64,000 bases of DNA from Halobacillus kuroshimensis DSM 18393 (GTDB lineage: Bacteria; Bacillota; Bacilli; Bacillales; Halobacillaceae), in NCBI RefSeq assembly GCF_000425705.1, contig NZ_AUDY01000015.1:62001-126000 (forward strand), in the 5' to 3' direction. Under the pieces are notes generated by a model. The model saw only the letters and a program-made list of their open reading frames with translations, ran no database searches and had not been told where the DNA came from. Positions 51,799-60,294 of the stretch are shown here, piece by piece (position 1 is the stretch's first letter; each line of letters begins with the position of its first letter). The position numbers were made by a program, and so were the translations under genes.

Positions 51799-54069
51799 CT
51801 AAACTTCTACGAAGAGGTCCGGTTGGATGAGATGAAGCAGAAAGTCCTCTTTTTCTTCTCCAATCATCAGCAGCCTGTGAAGGGGACGGGTCATAGCTAC
51901 GTACAGCATTTTCAAATCAAGCTCCGACTCCTTGAAAGGATCACGGTCGTTATATAAAAGAACAGCATCGAATTCAAGACCTTTGGCCATATAGGCAGGC
52001 AAAACCATCCGTTCAGACAAGCTTTCCTCCCCTTCTCTCAAAAGCTTAAAAGCCATGCCATAAACCTCCAGTTTTTTCTGGACATCCTCAGCTTCCGCCA
52101 TCGTTTTTGTAATGATGGCAAAGCTGGACAGCCCTTCTTCCACGAGACCGAGGCAGTAGGCATTGACTCTTTCCTCCCATTCATTTCTGAGAGGAAGAAA
52201 CTGTGGAAGAGATCCGTGACGGACGACAGGCTCCGCCCGCGGCAGAGAGACCGGAAGATAAGTAAGCAGGCCGTTCGCGAGATCCATAATTTCAATGGTT
52301 GTCCGATACGTTTTCTGTAAAGTTAAATAAGAGGCTGAAGGAAAGATGTCCTCGACCAATGTTTCCCAATTGTCAAGCCCCCTGTATTGATAAATGCCCT
52401 GGGCCAGATCTCCGACAATGGTAAACAAGTCCGTTTGACAGGCCCTGCGCAGAGCATAGATTTCAAAATAGCTGTAATCCTGTGCCTCATCGATCACCAC
52501 TTTTTTAGCGCGGTCATCCGGGTGGATGCCTTTTAGAAATGTATAGAGATAAAGCAGAGCCGCAAGATCCTCGGAGTAGACATATCCCTCTGCAAATGCC
52601 GCTCGGGAACAGCGGCGGACCGCTCTCCATTCTTCGGTATCCTCAGGGTGGACGCCCAGAAATACGTCCTCCTCAAACAACCTTTCATACGTCCTCTCTA
52701 TAGGAAAAGACGGGTACTGCTTCATAAAGGAAGCGACTGCCGTCCGTGCGGCCTTTTTGATTTCAGCGAGCCGTTCCTCTTTTCTTGTAATCAAGTAGCT
52801 GACTCGGATTTTCCGTTTATCCGGATCCTTCATTCCGTAAAAAGCCTTATCCAGTGCTTCATCGTATTTGGCAGCCACCTTTTCAAGAATCTGCTTTTTC
52901 TTACGCCGCAGTTCACTTTGGAGAACCGCTTTAATTTTTTTCACCCGTACCTCATAAGGAAAATAGCTGTATTCCTCAAAAAACAGACGGTTGATGGCTC
53001 GAGCTTTCTTTATCCGGAACTCCGAAAGCATAAAATCCTGATTGATGTTGTACTGCTTTTTTAATGATTGGATATAGGTGTCCATGATGGTTTGGAATTC
53101 CTTCGATCCTTTCAAACGGGCGGCTGTAACCCCATCCCGACCGATAGTACCTTCAACAGCCTGTGTGAGCACATCATGCTGAGTAATGACCGGCCTCTTG
53201 ATCCCGGCCGTATGAACGGCGTAATCCTGGAAAGTGGACTGTCTGGCGCGCTGCACCCCCAGTTCAGGAAGTACTTCTGAGATATACTGGATGAATAGAC
53301 GGTTGGGAGCGAGAATCAGCATTTCGTCCGGCTTGAATATCTCCTTCATCGTATAAAGAAAGTAGGATATGCGGTGCAGAGCAATCGTCGTCTTTCCACT
53401 TCCCGCTGCCCCCTGGACAATGATCGGCTTTCGAAGATCCGCCCGGATGACACGGTTCTGCTCTTCCTGAATCGTCGAAACAATTTCGGATAAGCGCCCA
53501 CCGGCGTTTTGGGAAAGGGAGTCCTGCAGGAGATCGTCATTAGCCGTTACGTCTATGTCCCGGTAGTCAATCAACTCTCCTTCTTCAATCTGGTACTGCC
53601 GCTTTAAAGAAACTTCTCCCTCATACCGCTCGCCCAACGCCTCATAGCTGACCTCCCCAAGCCGTCCTTCGTAATAGACGTTAGCCAGCGGGCTCCGCCA
53701 ATCCAGGATAATGGGAAGCTGCGTTTCCCTGTCGAACAAGGAGACCTTCCCTATGTAGAACTGTTCTTTTTCGGGATTTTCTTTCCGGTGAAAATCGATC
53801 CTGGCAAAGTAAGGCTTTCGTCGCAGACTTTTCAAATTATCCAGCTGGTCGCTGGACATCTTCATAAAGTTGGCGTGGGAGAGCATTTCCTGATACCGCA
53901 AACTGCTGTCCTGGAAATCGAGGTTTTCCAGCGTATCCCCCTGGCGCTCCTTTAAAGAGGCACGACCGCTTTCCTGGGCAGCAATCATCCGCTCCATATA
54001 AGCCTTCGTAAAATCCAGACGATCCTTCTCATACTGAAATTCATTCAAGCTGAATCTCCTCCCTTCCAT
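51799..54069 (-). CDS. helD: RNA polymerase recycling motor HelD (UvrD-like helicase)
   Basis: A 756-residue SF1-type protein. The N-terminal ~120 residues form the long coiled coil that enters the RNA polymerase channel. Walker A is GAAGSGKTTIALHRIS near residue 218, motif II is VVIDEAQDYSYFEI near 525, and QKTYRTTIEIMDLA (motif IV) near 590. In B. subtilis HelD releases stalled RNA polymerase from DNA with ATP. The length matches HelD/YvgS closely. No helicase partner is near. Confidence 0.93.
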   Translation of the reverse strand: MEGRRFSLNEFQYEKDRLDFTKAYMERMIAAQESGRASLKERQGDTLENLDFQDSSLRYQEMLSHANFMKMSSDQLDNLKSLRRKPYFARIDFHRKENPEKEQFYIGKVSLFDRETQLPIILDWRSPLANVYYEGRLGEVSYEALGERYEGEVSLKRQYQIEEGELIDYRDIDVTANDDLLQDSLSQNAGGRLSEIVSTIQEEQNRVIRADLRKPIIVQGAAGSGKTTIALHRISYFLYTMKEIFKPDEMLILAPNRLFIQYISEVLPELGVQRARQSTFQDYAVHTAGIKRPVITQHDVLTQAVEGTIGRDGVTAARLKGSKEFQTIMDTYIQSLKKQYNINQDFMLSEFRIKKARAINRLFFEEYSYFPYEVRVKKIKAVLQSELRRKKKQILEKVAAKYDEALDKAFYGMKDPDKRKIRVSYLITRKEERLAEIKKAARTAVASFMKQYPSFPIERTYERLFEEDVFLGVHPEDTEEWRAVRRCSRAAFAEGYVYSEDLAALLYLYTFLKGIHPDDRAKKVVIDEAQDYSYFEIYALRRACQTDLFTIVGDLAQGIYQYRGLDNWETLVEDIFPSASYLTLQKTYRTTIEIMDLANGLLTYLPVSLPRAEPVVRHGSLPQFLPLRNEWEERVNAYCLGLVEEGLSSFAIITKTMAEAEDVQKKLEVYGMAFKLLREGEESLSERMVLPAYMAKGLEFDAVLLYNDRDPFKESELDLKMLYVAMTRPLHRLLMIGEEKEDFLLHLIQPDLFVEV

Positions 54070-54169
54070 GAATAGCTGCGATCAACAAATCTAAAAACAG
54101 AGAAAACCAACATATCACACCCTTCATGGAAGCGCAATCAAATCTATTGTAAACCTTTTGGGAGCATGA

Positions 54170-54203
54170 AAAAAAGCTTGTAGAGGAAATTCTCTACAAG
54201 CTC
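54170..54203 (-). terminator. Terminator after the small membrane protein gene
   Basis: Stem AGCTTGTAGAG/CTCTACAAGCT followed on the minus strand by T residues. Confidence 0.88.
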
Positions 54204-54224
54204 GGTATGAAGGAATCCTGTCGG

Positions 54225-54575
54225 TTACCTCTGCTTTTCCGGTGCGAGTTTAGGAAGCGGCCGCTCAAAAATCATATAAGACAACAGCCGGAGGAAAAGG
54301 GGATACAATGCGATCACCCCAATGATATCTCCGATGCTGCCCAGAAGATCAGTACCAAGGAGCCCCACAGCCAGAATCAGCATGACAAGGAGATTGACGG
54401 AGCCCGTCAAACCGTTTACCGGTTTCCAGACGCCCGCAACCGTCCGGGTGTCCTGTACAAGTTTTTCAAAACATTGATAATGATAGGGACGCAGGCGGAA
54501 CCAGCTGGATGCCGTCACCAGCTCATCCCTGTCCTTGATTTCTTTATAACAGTAGCGGCACATATTGGATTTCAC
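54225..54575 (-). CDS. Small membrane protein with N-terminal Cys cluster
   Basis: A 116-residue protein. CRYCYKEI at residues 6-13 plus YHYQCFEKL near 33 could bind a metal, zinc-ribbon style. Two or three membrane helices follow from residue ~55 (NLLVMLILAVGLLGTDLLG; IGVIALYPLFLRLLSYM). The GTG at 54575 follows CAGGAG with 8 nt spacing. It starts only 5 nt after the stop codon of the anti-sigma-like gene, so it is translated from the same operon. I know no family for it. Confidence 0.68.
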   Translation of the reverse strand: MKSNMCRYCYKEIKDRDELVTASSWFRLRPYHYQCFEKLVQDTRTVAGVWKPVNGLTGSVNLLVMLILAVGLLGTDLLGSIGDIIGVIALYPLFLRLLSYMIFERPLPKLAPEKQR

Positions 54576-54580
54576 AGTAT

Positions 54581-55000
54581 CTACTCCTGAAGATAATTTT
54601 TCATCAGCAAACATTCGTTGCCTTTTTCATTATACCTCAGACAGTCCATAACCCGAAGGATGAGCATAATGCCCCGGCCGTTTTCATCCAGATCCTCCAT
54701 TTTCGGAAACCAATGCCTCACATCGCTCGATAGTTGATAAGGCCGCCAGTCAAAACCTCCGCCCTGATCGTAGACCCGTACGACGAGACGGTGCTTTAGA
54801 AAGTTCACCTTCAGCAGGATTGGGTAATCTCTGTTCTGCCCGTGTCCGTGCTCCCAGGCATTCCATACCGCCTCAGATATACTGGCGTCGACGAGCAGCT
54901 GATCACTCCCAAAGTACTTGGCTAAATAGGGGTGGTATTTTTTCCGGATCGTCCTTATTTCTCGTGGATGTCTGATCTGTGCTTCAAGAGACGTCTTCAT
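54581..55000 (-). CDS. Anti-sigma-type GHKL ATPase (RsbW/SpoIIAB-like)
   Basis: A 139-residue ATPase of the HATPase_c_2 (serine kinase anti-sigma) type. The N box is SEAVWNAWEHGHG near residue 43, G1 is VYDQGGGFDWRP near 77, and G2 is ENGRGIMLILRVMD near 106. RsbW/SpoIIAB relatives bind a sigma factor or phosphorylate an antagonist on Ser. No sigma or STAS gene is adjacent; the only coupled gene is the small membrane protein downstream. It is therefore an orphan switch. Confidence 0.85.
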   Translation of the reverse strand: MKTSLEAQIRHPREIRTIRKKYHPYLAKYFGSDQLLVDASISEAVWNAWEHGHGQNRDYPILLKVNFLKHRLVVRVYDQGGGFDWRPYQLSSDVRHWFPKMEDLDENGRGIMLILRVMDCLRYNEKGNECLLMKNYLQE

Positions 55001-55153
55001 GATTCAACCTCTCCTCTGCTGAATGAGTAAAGAATGACTAATGTGGTGATTTGTCTACATTTACCTATTCCCTTTTATGTCGCCCTATAAAAGGTTCGAT
55101 CGTTTTTTTCATAAAAATGGAAGAAAAAACTTCCTTACTCTTTCTTTCAGCAC

Positions 55154-56224
55154 TCACTTTTCAAACTCCTGAATGAGTCGTATAACCCTTTCTTTCGTCT
55201 GTTCACTCTTATAATCCTGCATACTTTCCAATATTTGTTGTTTATTCTGCATCAACGTCTGAAGATCCGTCGCAAAACGGTCCCTGGTCAGCTCTTCCTC
55301 TTCCAGCTTCATCGCATAGCCCTGCTTGACAAAGGAATCGGCATTCAGGATTTGATCACCCCGGCTGGCCTTTCGCGACAATGGAATAAGAAGCATCGGT
55401 TTTTTCAATGCTAGAAATTCAAAGATGGCGTTGGACCCGGCCCTGGAAACGATAAAGTCCGTGGCTGCAAATAAATCCTTCAACTCGTCCTGGACATATT
55501 CAAACTGGGCATAACCCGGCCGCTTCAGTGAGTCATCCTTGTTTCCACGTCCACAAATATGAATGATCTGCACGTTCTGCAGCAGTTGATCCAGATTGGA
55601 GCGGACCGCATCATTGATGACCTTGGAGCCCATGCTTCCTCCCATGACCATCACGACAGGTTTCTGCTTATGGAAGCTGCACATAGAAAGACCCTTGGAG
55701 CGACTGCCCTGGAACAGCTCTTCCCTGACAACGGCTCCAATAAATTCACCTTTGTCTTCCGGAAGGTGCTTCATCGTTTCCGGGAATGTAGCCAGAATCT
55801 TTTTCGCAAACGGGAAAGAAAGCTTGTTCGCAAGACCCGGTGTGTAGTCGGATTCATGGATGAGCGTGGGGACGCCCTTTAATCTGGCAGCCATCACGAC
55901 CGGAACCGAAACAAACCCGCCTTTTGAAAAGACAACGCCTGGTTTTCTCTTCCGGATGATAGACAGAGCCTGCATCAGGCCCTTGGCTACTTTAAAGGGA
56001 TCCTTGAAGTTCTCCTTCGACATATATCTCCGGAGCTTTCCTGTGGAAATTCCGTGGTAGGTCACTCCTTCCAGCGGTTCAATCAACTGCTTTTCAATTC
56101 CTTCATAGGAACCAATATAATCAACGGTATATCCCTGTTTTTGAAATTCCGGGATAAGAGCGAGGTTCACAATGACGTGACCTGCCGTTCCTCCGCCTGT
56201 AAATAAAATACGCTTATCGTTCAT
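55154..56224 (-). CDS. murG: MurG-like UDP-GlcNAc:lipid I glycosyltransferase
   Basis: A 356-residue GT28 enzyme. The N-terminal FTGGGTAGHV is at residues 8-17; the UDP-GlcNAc site includes VMGGSMGSKVIND near 192 and SRAGSNAIFEFLALKKPMLL near 258-277 (two halves). MurG adds GlcNAc to lipid I to form lipid II. It is away from the mur/fts division cluster and alone, so it may be a second copy rather than the essential one. Divergent from the MATE gene. Confidence 0.92.
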   Translation of the reverse strand: MNDKRILFTGGGTAGHVIVNLALIPEFQKQGYTVDYIGSYEGIEKQLIEPLEGVTYHGISTGKLRRYMSKENFKDPFKVAKGLMQALSIIRKRKPGVVFSKGGFVSVPVVMAARLKGVPTLIHESDYTPGLANKLSFPFAKKILATFPETMKHLPEDKGEFIGAVVREELFQGSRSKGLSMCSFHKQKPVVMVMGGSMGSKVINDAVRSNLDQLLQNVQIIHICGRGNKDDSLKRPGYAQFEYVQDELKDLFAATDFIVSRAGSNAIFEFLALKKPMLLIPLSRKASRGDQILNADSFVKQGYAMKLEEEELTRDRFATDLQTLMQNKQQILESMQDYKSEQTKERVIRLIQEFEK

Positions 56225-56325
56225 GATTGAATTAACGTCCTTTCTACGATCTTTCTTCTATGGATAAATGTGCTATAATCCTCATATTCCTCTAAATTGC
56301 ATTGTAACAGAAAAGGGAGATCATC

Positions 56326-57675
56326 ATGTATGAAACTCACACAATAAAAGAGAAAATCAAACTATTTCTAATCATTTTGTTTCCTATTTTAATTACCCAG
56401 CTCGGCATGTACGCTATGAACTTCTTTGACACCGTCATGTCCGGCAGAGCGGGGCCAGATCAGCTCGCTGGTGTTGCAATCGGGTCAAGCATCTGGGTAC
56501 CCGTTTTCACAGGTCTGAACGGTATTTTGATGGCGATTTCCCCGATCGTTGCTCAATTAAAAGGCGCCGGGAGGGAAAAAGAGATTCCTTTTTCCGTCAA
56601 ACAAGGGGTCTATCTGGCTGTCCTGCTGGCCGTAGTTGTAGCAGGGACCGGTTGGTTTCTACTGGACCCCATCTTGTCCCTCATGAATATTGAACCTGAA
56701 GTTGCCCGCGTGGCCCGTTATTATCTAGTCGCCCTTGGAACAGGTATCGTGCCTTTATTCGTCTTTAATATCCTTCGTTCCTTTGTCGATGCTCTCGGAC
56801 TGACGAGACTTTCCATGATGGTCATTCTACTGACACTCCCACTCAATCTCTTATTCAACTATGTGTTGATATTTGGTAAATGGGGCGCTCCTGCTCTTGG
56901 AGGTGTAGGGGCGGGGGCCGCTTCGTCTCTGACTTACTGGGTGTCTTTACTTATCCTCGTCCTGATCATCCACCGGGTAAGACCATTGAGACGCTATGAG
57001 ATTTTCAAGTCATGGAAACGGCCATCGCTCCATGAATGGAAAGATCAGCTGAAAATCGGTGTTCCCATCGGGTTCGCGATTTTCTTTGAAACGAGCATTT
57101 TTGCTGCGGTGACCTTCTTCATGACGGTGTATGACACCAATACGATCGCTGCGCACCAGGCAGCGATCAACTTCGCTTCGTTTCTGTACATGGTACCGCT
57201 CAGCATTGCTTTCACTTTGACGATCGTTGTCGGATTTGAATCAGGGGCGGGACGCTACAAGGAAGCCCGCACCTATTCCTACCTGGGCATCGGACTCGCT
57301 GTATGTATGAGCGTCATTGCCGGCCTCATCCTATACGTATTCGATGACAGTGTGGCAAGGTTGTACAGCTCTGATAAAGCTGTCGTGGAATTGACAAAGA
57401 CTTTTATTATTTACGCGGTATTTTTCCAGCTTTCTGATGGATTCGGAGCCCCGCTTCAAGGCATCCTCCGTGGATATAAGGATGTGAACATTACATTGGT
57501 GATGGCCTTCGTTTCCTACTGGGGAATCGGGCTTCCGAGCGGATGGCTGCTTGCCAACTACACAGCTTTCGGACCCTACGGCTACTGGCTGAGTCTGACT
57601 ATCGGCTTAACAGCCGGAGCAGCAGCCCTGTTTATCCGGATGGTCCTGCTGCAGAGAAAACAGCTTCGTGAATAA
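56326..57675 (+). CDS. MATE-family efflux transporter
   Basis: A 449-residue protein with 12 predicted helices in two six-helix halves. The opening FPILITQLGMYAMNFFDTVMSG near residues 18-39 (split) and the DQLAGVAIGSSIWVP segment are MATE hallmarks. It likely exports cationic drugs or metabolites with Na+ or H+ uptake. AAAGGGAGATC precedes the ATG. Divergent from murG. Confidence 0.93.
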   Translation: MYETHTIKEKIKLFLIILFPILITQLGMYAMNFFDTVMSGRAGPDQLAGVAIGSSIWVPVFTGLNGILMAISPIVAQLKGAGREKEIPFSVKQGVYLAVLLAVVVAGTGWFLLDPILSLMNIEPEVARVARYYLVALGTGIVPLFVFNILRSFVDALGLTRLSMMVILLTLPLNLLFNYVLIFGKWGAPALGGVGAGAASSLTYWVSLLILVLIIHRVRPLRRYEIFKSWKRPSLHEWKDQLKIGVPIGFAIFFETSIFAAVTFFMTVYDTNTIAAHQAAINFASFLYMVPLSIAFTLTIVVGFESGAGRYKEARTYSYLGIGLAVCMSVIAGLILYVFDDSVARLYSSDKAVVELTKTFIIYAVFFQLSDGFGAPLQGILRGYKDVNITLVMAFVSYWGIGLPSGWLLANYTAFGPYGYWLSLTIGLTAGAAALFIRMVLLQRKQLRE

Positions 57676-57679
57676 ATAA

Positions 57680-57705
57680 AGCCTCCTGTAAATGAACAGG
57701 AGGCT
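57680..57705 (+). terminator. Terminator-like hairpin after the MATE gene
   Basis: Stem AGCCTCCTGT/ACAGGAGGCT; the T-run is absent, so it is a weak terminator. Confidence 0.6.
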
Positions 57706-57754
57706 CAACATATTGAAGAAATACTATAATCGTGTGAACCATCACATCCAGCTT

Positions 57755-57850
57755 TTCGGTGGATGCTTGCCGCGGGCACGTCCTCAGCTACCTTGATCAA
57801 GTGGATCTTGAGCTTGCGCTTGCGCTGTTCCCGCAAGTGTCACCACCGAA
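57755..57850 (-). repeat. Family 2 palindromic repeat, copy 2
   Basis: About 96 bp bounded by TTCGGTGG and CCACCGAA. On the minus strand it carries GACACTTGCGGGAACAGC, AAGATCCACTTGATCAAGG and GTGCCCGCGGCAAGC, like the element at 35341. The rest of 57706-58027 shows no gene; TTGACA-like motifs lie there without a good -10. Confidence 0.72.
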
Positions 57851-58027
57851 CGCTTCCCGTGACTTCACTAAATGATGAGCAACGAAGAAGTTTTTTCTTT
57901 TTCAACAAAATTGATGTGAAAATTGTATCTTGACACAGCCATTCAAACTTAACGAAAAACGTTTACTGCAAACGATCCTTGTTTGACAAAAGTCGTGTAG
58001 AATCGTTTTTAATGTTCAGGCGTCTTA

Positions 58028-59458
58028 TTATGATTTTAAGTTCATAACCACGAGACGTTCTTCTGTCATATCCTCCATCGCATACTTCGGACCTTCCTTG
58101 CCGGAGCCGCTGTCCTTCACACCACCATAAGGCATCAAATCCACGCGGTATTGAGAAGAATCATTAATCATGAATCCTCCAACTTCCACGTTTCTGGCCG
58201 CATAGAAAGCCGTGTCTACATTCTGGGTGAAGATCCCTCCCTGCAGACCATAGCTTGACGTGTTGACGTCTTCGATACAGGCTTTTATGTCAGAGAACGT
58301 TTGAATGGTGACGACTGGGGCGAAGATTTCTTCACAAACCACCTTCATGTCGCCGGTCACGTTAGTAAGGATGGTCGGTTTCAGAAGAGCACCTTCGCGT
58401 TCCCCACCATAAACGACTTCCGCTCCTGCTTCCTTCGCTTCCTCGATCCACTGCCCGGCACGCTCGGCTTCATCCTCACTGATCATCGGCCCTACGTCCG
58501 TTTCCGGATCATTCGGGTCGCCGACCTTCAGAGATTCTATCGCCTGGATGAACTTGTCCTGAAAAGCATCTTTCACATCATCGTGAACATAAATCCGCTG
58601 CACCGAGATGCACACCTGTCCGGCGAAGGCAAAGCTTTTAGCCGCAATATTTTCCGCCGCTGCCTCTACATCCGCTTCTTTATCGACGATTACGGGCGAA
58701 TTGTTCCCCAGTTCGAGCACCAGTTTGTTCAATCCTGTGTTCTGCTTCAGCTTCAATCCTACTTCTGCGCTTCCTGTAAACGTATAGAGATTAATGCGGG
58801 AGTCCTGCATCATCTGATTACCGACCGTCGATCCGGAACCTACAACGACGTTGAGCAGCCCTTTCGGGAGTCCTGCCTCTTCAAACAAACCGGCCAGTTT
58901 CAGAGCGGAAATCGGCGTTTTACTTGCCGGTTTCAGTACCACTGCATTCCCTGCGGCAATAGCTGGGGCAATTTTGTGAGCGACGAGGTTGATCGGGAAG
59001 TTGAACGGACTGATGGCTCCAACGACACCGACCGGAACCTTGATTGTAAAGGCCATGCGGTTTTCCGATCCAGGTGCTGCTTCAACCGGGACCCCTTCCC
59101 CATGAATGCGTTTCGCCTCTTCAGCGGAAAGTTCAAACGTCTGGGTCGCACGATCGATTTCTGAACGTGCCTGCTTCAACGGCTTTCCAGCTTCGTGGGT
59201 AATCGTTGCCGCTAAGTCTTCCTTATTTTCCTGCAGAAGTTCACTGACCCGCTTCAGCACTTGATAACGTTCATAAGGAGAAAGCTGGTTATTCCGGTAC
59301 GCATCGGATGCAGCCGCAACGGCTTGATCGACCTCTTTTTCAGAGGCTTTAGCCACATGTGCATAGGTTTCCTGTGTATATTTATTAAGGACCTCCTGTG
59401 TTTCACCGGTTTTGATCCATTCTCCATTTATGAACAGTTGATAGGTTTCCACGGTCAT
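58028..59458 (-). CDS. NAD(P)-dependent aldehyde dehydrogenase
   Basis: A 476-residue ALDH. SPFNFPINL near 150 and KPASKTP near 176 bind cofactor; the catalytic Glu is in LVLELGNNSP near 246 and the catalytic Cys in GQVCISVQR near 280. The LELGNNSP form is seen in lactaldehyde/phosphonoacetaldehyde-type ALDHs rather than classic betaine or succinate ones. The true aldehyde is unknown. Monocistronic. Confidence 0.93.
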   Translation of the reverse strand: MTVETYQLFINGEWIKTGETQEVLNKYTQETYAHVAKASEKEVDQAVAAASDAYRNNQLSPYERYQVLKRVSELLQENKEDLAATITHEAGKPLKQARSEIDRATQTFELSAEEAKRIHGEGVPVEAAPGSENRMAFTIKVPVGVVGAISPFNFPINLVAHKIAPAIAAGNAVVLKPASKTPISALKLAGLFEEAGLPKGLLNVVVGSGSTVGNQMMQDSRINLYTFTGSAEVGLKLKQNTGLNKLVLELGNNSPVIVDKEADVEAAAENIAAKSFAFAGQVCISVQRIYVHDDVKDAFQDKFIQAIESLKVGDPNDPETDVGPMISEDEAERAGQWIEEAKEAGAEVVYGGEREGALLKPTILTNVTGDMKVVCEEIFAPVVTIQTFSDIKACIEDVNTSSYGLQGGIFTQNVDTAFYAARNVEVGGFMINDSSQYRVDLMPYGGVKDSGSGKEGPKYAMEDMTEERLVVMNLKS

Positions 59459-59569
59459 CTCTCCCTTATCTAAAATGTCTATACCTGTTTATTTCCTCAA
59501 TAAAATATCCGTAAACGTCTCCTTGAAGAAACTGGATCTTCTATGATGGGGGACAGACTACAGGTTCCG

Positions 59570-60049
59570 TTAATCAATCGGGTCTTTCGCCTTTCCATAA
59601 CGGAGAACATCGTAAACGGCCATGCCATCACTCGGTTTACCATTATCATTGCGGTAAGGGAACAAAGAGAAAAATATGAAGTAGATGGAGAAATAAGCAT
59701 ACTGGTAAAAGAACAACGTGGAAGGCAGGACATCAATGGTGATTAAATAATTGATAAGCAGAATAACCATCAAATTGAAACCACTACCGGCCAGATAGAT
59801 GGCAACATGCGCCCACGTTTTGTTGTAGGTCAGAGAGTCATACTGGCACCAGCCTTCCATGAAGTATTTCTTTTTCACTTCCAGAGGTCCGATGTGAAAG
59901 AGCGTCTCTCCTGTGCCGAGACAGAATTTGATTTTTCCACCGAATAATCGTGCTGTCCATACGTGCCCGGCTTCATGAATAAGGGTGACCAGCGGGAGAA
60001 TGAGAAAAAAGTTAACGAAAAACATCGGAAGATCACTGAGCGTAAACAT
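59570..60049 (-). CDS. Small M50-type (site-2 protease-like) membrane metallopeptidase
   Basis: A 159-residue protein with four predicted helices. The zinc motif LIHEAGHVW is in helix 1 near residue 23, and the second M50 element is SLFPYR...KPSDGMAVYD near 130-145, with Asp-Gly where a third ligand is expected. It is smaller than SpoIVFB or RseP and has no PDZ. It may be a minimal intramembrane protease or an immunity-type homologue. The substrate is unknown. Confidence 0.8.
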   Translation of the reverse strand: MFTLSDLPMFFVNFFLILPLVTLIHEAGHVWTARLFGGKIKFCLGTGETLFHIGPLEVKKKYFMEGWCQYDSLTYNKTWAHVAIYLAGSGFNLMVILLINYLITIDVLPSTLFFYQYAYFSIYFIFFSLFPYRNDNGKPSDGMAVYDVLRYGKAKDPID

Positions 60050-60249
60050 GGATGCGTCCTTCCTTTCTATAGGGTTGAGTCATGTCTGATTAAAGAGACA
60101 TAGCCCAACATAACACACGAACAAAAAATATCCTAATATAACTAAAAAGCACTTCGCATCTCTTTTCCACTTAAAAAACAATGTTTCTCTATAATATCTG
60201 GGCCCGGAATCTATTGGTTCATGCATCGATCGACGGCGGGTTTGATGAC

Positions 60250-60288
60250 AAAAAAAAGTCTGAATGGACGCATCCATTCAGACTTTTT
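60250..60288. terminator. Terminator after the nucleoside transporter gene
   Basis: A 15-bp stem starting AAAAAGTCTGAATGGA, usable on both strands. The region 60050-60249 shows no gene. Confidence 0.92.
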
Positions 60289-60294
60289 ATACGA

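Noticed and set aside
57940-58020. TTGACA-like motifs as a plus-strand promoter
   Set aside because: No good -10 at proper spacing and no gene follows; the next gene is on the other strand and convergent.
58301-59164. A 287-codon open frame on the plus strand
   Set aside because: It lies entirely inside the aldehyde dehydrogenase gene on the other strand, has no family character and no ribosome site.
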